From Silene conica (taxonomy: Eukaryota; Streptophyta; Magnoliopsida; Caryophyllales; Caryophyllaceae), in contig CM055311.2 in the NCBI GenBank assembly GCA_029255685.2, positions 1,193,001 through 1,257,000 on the forward strand: a stretch of 64,000 nucleotides of DNA, written 5' to 3'. The notes beneath the pieces are model-generated. The model worked only from the letters and a program-made list of their open reading frames with translations, ran no database searches and was not told where the DNA came from. The position numbers and the translations under genes were made by a program. Shown piece after piece: positions 59,868 to 64,000 of this stretch (the first letter of the stretch is position 1; each line of letters begins with the position of its first letter).

Positions 59868-62800
59868 ATGGGGAAGAATTCGAATGGTGGTTTAGAAAGG
59901 AGTTATTCTGTGAAGTCAGATGATTACAAACTTCTTGAAGAAATAGGTTATGGTGCGAGTGCTACTGTTTTCAGAGCTATCTATCTTCCTTTCAATCAAG
60001 TTGTTGCTATCAAGTGTTTGGATCTCGATCGCTGCTTTTCCAATCTCGTCAGTATTCAATTCTATTCAATTCAATTCTCCTTCTTTCAGTATTTCATTTC
60101 ATTTCATTCAATCGCTGCCTGCTGCTAACAATTTCCGATTCTATTTTACTATTTATTATTTATTATTTATTATTGCATGCACTTATTCAATTTGGCAACC
60201 ATGACACTCACTGACTGACTGACTGACTGACTTGCTTATCTATTTTACTCAATTTGTTATCATCTCTATATTTGAGGATCACTTGTTGTAGTAACACTCA
60301 ACTTCATACTACTGTTAAATGTTATTCTTTATTAACCTCACCAACCTCAATCTAATTACTCCTTCTCCATTTCAATTCAGGATTTTATTACTACTAATCA
60401 CATCACTCCTCACCGCTGCTAAACCCTTTCTGCCACCTATAACTATTAGCTACTTTCAACTCAGTTTCCTTGAAATTTTTTTCTAGGGTTACCAATGTCA
60501 ATACACTAAGGCCGCCTTGGAGCTACTCCCTACTCTAACCCATCCTTATACGCACTTCTCTACTAAACTGGTGTATGCTGTCTTCATCACCCAGCCACTA
60601 GGAACCACACCGTGGATGGATGCTCCATTATGCATTTAACATGCCCCGTTATATCCATCTCAAAAATCCATTTTGGCGAATAAAAACCCTAAGGCTTTGT
60701 TTGGATTGAGAGAATTGGAGGGAAAGGGAGGGGAGGGAAATAGAGGGATTTATTTTCCTTTGTTTGGATACAATTTAGGGAGGGAAGGAAATGAGAGGGG
60801 AGGGAAATGGGGGAATGTAATTTCTCTCCTTTAGAACAAACAAAAATCTTTCCAATGGAGGCAAGATTTGGAGAGAAAACTTCATTTGAACCTTCATTTA
60901 ATTATGCAAGTCATATTTTCTTTGATAATCTCACTCCATTATACCATCCCCTTCCTTCCTCCCCTTCCATTTCCATCTTATCAATTTTGTTATCCAAACA
61001 ACCTCAATTCATTGTCCCTCACCTCCCCTCCCCTCCCTTCCCCTCCCCTCACTCCCCTTCCCCTCCCTTTCCCTCCTAAAATTGTATCCAAACGGAGCCT
61101 AAATCAACAAGTCAAGATATCACTGTACTGTAGTGTTCTGAGTTCCAACGTCATCTTCTAGTAGCTATCCTTCTCGCTTCTATCATACGTAATTAATTAT
61201 ATTTTTATAAAAAAGGTTCAAGCATTTAATTCCTCTTCTTAGCCGTGAACCCTGGCTTCATTAAGTAGCATTTCCATTTTATCTTCCAATTTTCTCGTCT
61301 TACTTTTGTTGTTTTTCGTTTGCCGTAAACGAAATATTAAATGTCAAATAAATGTGGATAATCTGCTCAGTATGGTATCTGCAGCTTGCTAAAATGGAAG
61401 GTTTAGCTTTTTAATAAAATTGCATGACAGTAGAGTGGAGAGGGAATTTTGGTGGAACACGCTCAGCATGAAATCCGCTTCCTCCCATTACTTACGGAGG
61501 CAAAACTGTCAATCATCTGCACCTTGCAATCCACATAACTACTACAAATACGCATGTCAACCCCACATGGAGGTACCTGAATGAGTGCATCAAAATCCAC
61601 CTAGATCTCTATTTAGGGATACCCATCGTCAACGACTTGCTATATATCAATAGCAGTGGTGGAAATGACATATTAATGGCCAAATAAAGTATAAATCAGT
61701 CTTGAAAGGAAAACGTAAAGAACAAAGAAGATTGGAGGGAGTACGTTGGTAATTACTTTCGTAAAAACTAATGCAACAATTAGACAATGAGTTTAGTGGT
61801 GGTGGGGGAGGGGGTAAATGGTTACTTTAGCCGGGATTGGAAAATGCGCTATTGCATGTAATAGCACCACAAGGTTTTCAAGCCAGTGAGTTTATGGTAT
61901 TGGTGCATGCATAAGGGTGTCATGATCTAGGTGTTTCTGTGCTTTATAGCTTAAAACCTTCTTGCATAGTGATCGATGACTAAAATGTGGGTCGCTTATT
62001 TAACCTATTGGTGATGGTTATCATACTTGTTGAAATTTAGTATCAAATGTAATTTGCGACTTTGCGTTGCCGTGTTATTTAAACTTTCTTTTGCCATGTA
62101 GGATGACATTCGGAGGGAGGCTCAAACATTGAGTTTGATTGATCATCCGAATGTAGTTAAAGCTTTTTGTTCATTTGTTGTGGAAAGAAACCTATGGGTG
62201 GTTATGCCATTCATGGCGGAAGGTTCTTGTTTACATCTAATGAAGACTGCGTATCCTGATGGGATTGAAGAGGCTGCCATTTGTTCTATCCTTAAAGAAA
62301 CCTTGAAGGCTTTAGAGTATCTTCACGGACATGGACATATTCATCGTGATGTTAAGGTTGAGTATACTTGCTCATAACTTTCTATAGTACATTTGTACAG
62401 CTGTACCTAGTTTGACTGTGGTGGTTAAACCTTATTTACTTTGATCATATATCACTATAATAACACGTATACTTGATAAAAAGTCATAAATTTCAGTTCG
62501 GAGAGAGCATATGTTTAGGCCCAAAAAGTCAAACGAGTTTGTTTTAGATCTGATAATTCCTCTATTTTTTGTACCTTGTTACAAGTTTTTTGGTTAAATT
62601 TTGTATGTTTAGGTCAGAATGGTCGAATTAGGTCCATTCCCATACAACTGAGGATATGTTAAAATATGACTTTTTCGCCACAATTGGGACTTTGGTAGTA
62701 TTTGGCAAAGCAAAAAGTACTTTTGAGCCAATTTTTTTGTTTGTTTCTAGTGCGCAAAATCGTGTACACAATCTCACAAACATCCTTTTGAATATTGAAC

Positions 62801-63149
62801 ATGCATAGTCAGAGACTATATTTCCTATTTCATTCACCATGTTTTGTTTCCTTTTTATACAGGCAGGAAATATCTTGCTAGATACTAATGGGCTCGTAAA
62901 GCTTGCTGATTTTGGTGTTTCCGCTTGCATGTTTGATAATGGCGATAGACAACGCTCGAGAAACACGTTTGTTGGAACTCCATGCTGGTCAGTTCGTTGT
63001 GTACACATGTGTGTTTGTTCTTATTTGCAGAATTTGTTATTCCTTTATTCCTGTTTCCCGTCTTTCATATACATCTAAGTTGTATTGCTCATTTGTAATT
63101 TTAGGATGGCACCAGAGGTATTGCAACCTGGAAGTGGATACAACTTTAA
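59868..63149 (+). CDS. Ste20/BLUS1-like Ser/Thr protein kinase, N-terminal exons
   Basis: Exons 59868-60047, 62102-62356, 62863-62987 and 63105-63149. All borders are GT-AG and phases agree. The remaining exons lie beyond 64000. Kinase motifs by residue: Gly-rich loop GYGASATV (27-34), VAIK with Lys49, catalytic HRDVKAGN (141-148), DFGVSA (161-166), activation-loop [12 protein letters not shown] and MAPEV. The [18 protein letters not shown] form is that of plant Ste20/GCK-type kinases. The closest recalled relatives are BLUS1 and its paralogues, which act in stomatal blue-light signalling for BLUS1 itself. Orthology cannot be set from 202 residues. Intron 1 is 2.05 kb and carries a Tourist MITE. 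Frame intact as far as seen. Confidence 0.9.
60693..61099. mobile_element. Tourist-like MITE in kinase intron 1
   Basis: Ends GGCTTTGTTTGGAT and ATCCAAACGGAGCC, flanked by TAA (60690-60692, 61100-61102). 407 bp, purine-rich left half and pyrimidine-rich right half, so a long hairpin is possible. Same family as the elements at 6889-7142. Confidence 0.82.
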
Positions 63150-64000
63150 GTGAGTCTTTTCGTTGAATCATTTGTATGCAATTAAATGCTTTCCTCATTT
63201 ATAAATATCTAGTTGCAACGTGTCAGCTGGTAGTGCCTATCATTTACGCCATAATATGATCTTGGTTTTGTTTATCATACCTTGTTTTGGAATTTTGCAT
63301 TTGCTATGTTGATAATCCCCGCGCTCCTTTCCAGAAAACGAGAAGAGAAAAAACCCATTTTGCCTGTGTGTGGTGGATTTTGTTTGTTTTTTGAGACCTA
63401 ATTTCGTATACTCCGTCTGACTCAGCTGATTCTTTACATATGCTTTTTTTATGGGAATAAAATTTTGAAAAGAAATGTACATAATCAGTTGAGTTAGAGG
63501 GACTACTTTAGTGAGATGTATTTTATTGTTTCTTTGGTAAGGAACAAACTTAATATTCTGAAAGGTTGTGCATTCTTTCTTTGTCACATAAGAATGACTA
63601 TAGCGTTGAGATTTTAGCCTGGAAGTTGGCACATAGGAGTTATCTTACACAGCAACATAATGCATGCTCGGCTGTATTTCCTCTTTTCGGAAAAGCAAAC
63701 TCTCGACTAACTTTAGTGCACAATTATATTCTACTGAAGCACTTATTCCCTAAGTTGAGTAATTTCAAGTATAAGCTTTATGTAAAAGACCATATATAAA
63801 CCATTTTTTTGACAAATTGAAGATCATACAAAAGACCATATAGACAAAGTGGGCAGAAACATCAAATGCGGTATTGTTCATGCAAAATGTTCAAAGCACA
63901 CAAACTATGATTCTTGTTGAGGACAAATGGACAATCGTACTTGTGGGACAATCGTACTTGTGTACACAAGTAATGATGAAAAATTTCTAAAATTCTTCGA
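63150..64000 (+). other. Kinase intron 4, continuing off the window
   Basis: No acceptor followed by the expected subdomain IX coding (a DIWSFG-type motif) was found before the window end. The plus frame at 63566-63799 shows no kinase similarity. Confidence 0.6.

Overview
The window is nuclear DNA of a flowering plant, most likely a eudicot. It has split genes with GT-AG introns, AT-rich intergenic DNA, plant gene families (methionine gamma-lyase, YSL metal-nicotianamine transporter, EMB8-type hydrolase, Ste20/BLUS1-like kinase) and a dense plant transposon load (Ty1/copia, Ty3/gypsy, TRIM, Helitron, Stowaway, Tourist, CACTA, LINE, SINE). The many ACGGAGTA-type MITE ends hint at Caryophyllales, but this is a weak guess.

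Left arm (1-28,354). This part is gene-bearing. Methionine gamma-lyase (minus, 1-2120) runs off the left edge. An EMB8-like alpha/beta hydrolase (minus, 4837-10301) keeps its full catalytic triad, but one expected exon was not found, and its introns hold a Helitron and several Tourist-like MITEs. A complete six-exon YSL transporter lies at 17103-19615 (minus). A broken katanin-p80 (KTN80)-like WD40 fragment lies at 26452-27510. Between them are two SINEs, one CACTA terminus, a Helitron-like block with a 5'-truncated LINE and two Stowaway MITEs inside it, and AT-rich spacer.

Middle (28,355-54,650). This is one nested retrotransposon block that can be unpicked from target-site duplications (TSDs). 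A solo LTR of a Tekay-like chromovirus (A, TSD TGAAG) was split by a copia element (E, TSD GGAAT) and by another solo LTR (F, TSD ATATC). E carries a TRIM in its 3' LTR (TSD GTTGA) and a chimeric element D in its integrase gene (TSD AGCGC). D was in turn split by a full-length gypsy element B (TSD AATTG) with an intact 1478-codon gag-pol and nearly identical LTRs.

The most striking signal is inside the LTRs of A and B. Nine to ten imperfect units share a near-constant core, while the flanking arms differ from unit to unit yet remain complementary within each unit. A 3-bp inner stem also changes in a compensatory way (GCC/GGC, GCG/CGC, GTC/GAC). This looks like an array of conserved RNA (or single-strand DNA) hairpins in a retrotransposon LTR. 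It is bracketed by two further conserved dyad boxes and lies beside an array of GC-rich palindromes with a period of about 88 bp.

Right arm (54,651-64,000). This is AT-rich spacer with two Helitron-like 3' hairpins, diverged direct repeats and a Tourist MITE, then the first four coding exons of a Ste20-type kinase (plus, from 59868) that continues past the right edge. The host genes show no functional clustering.
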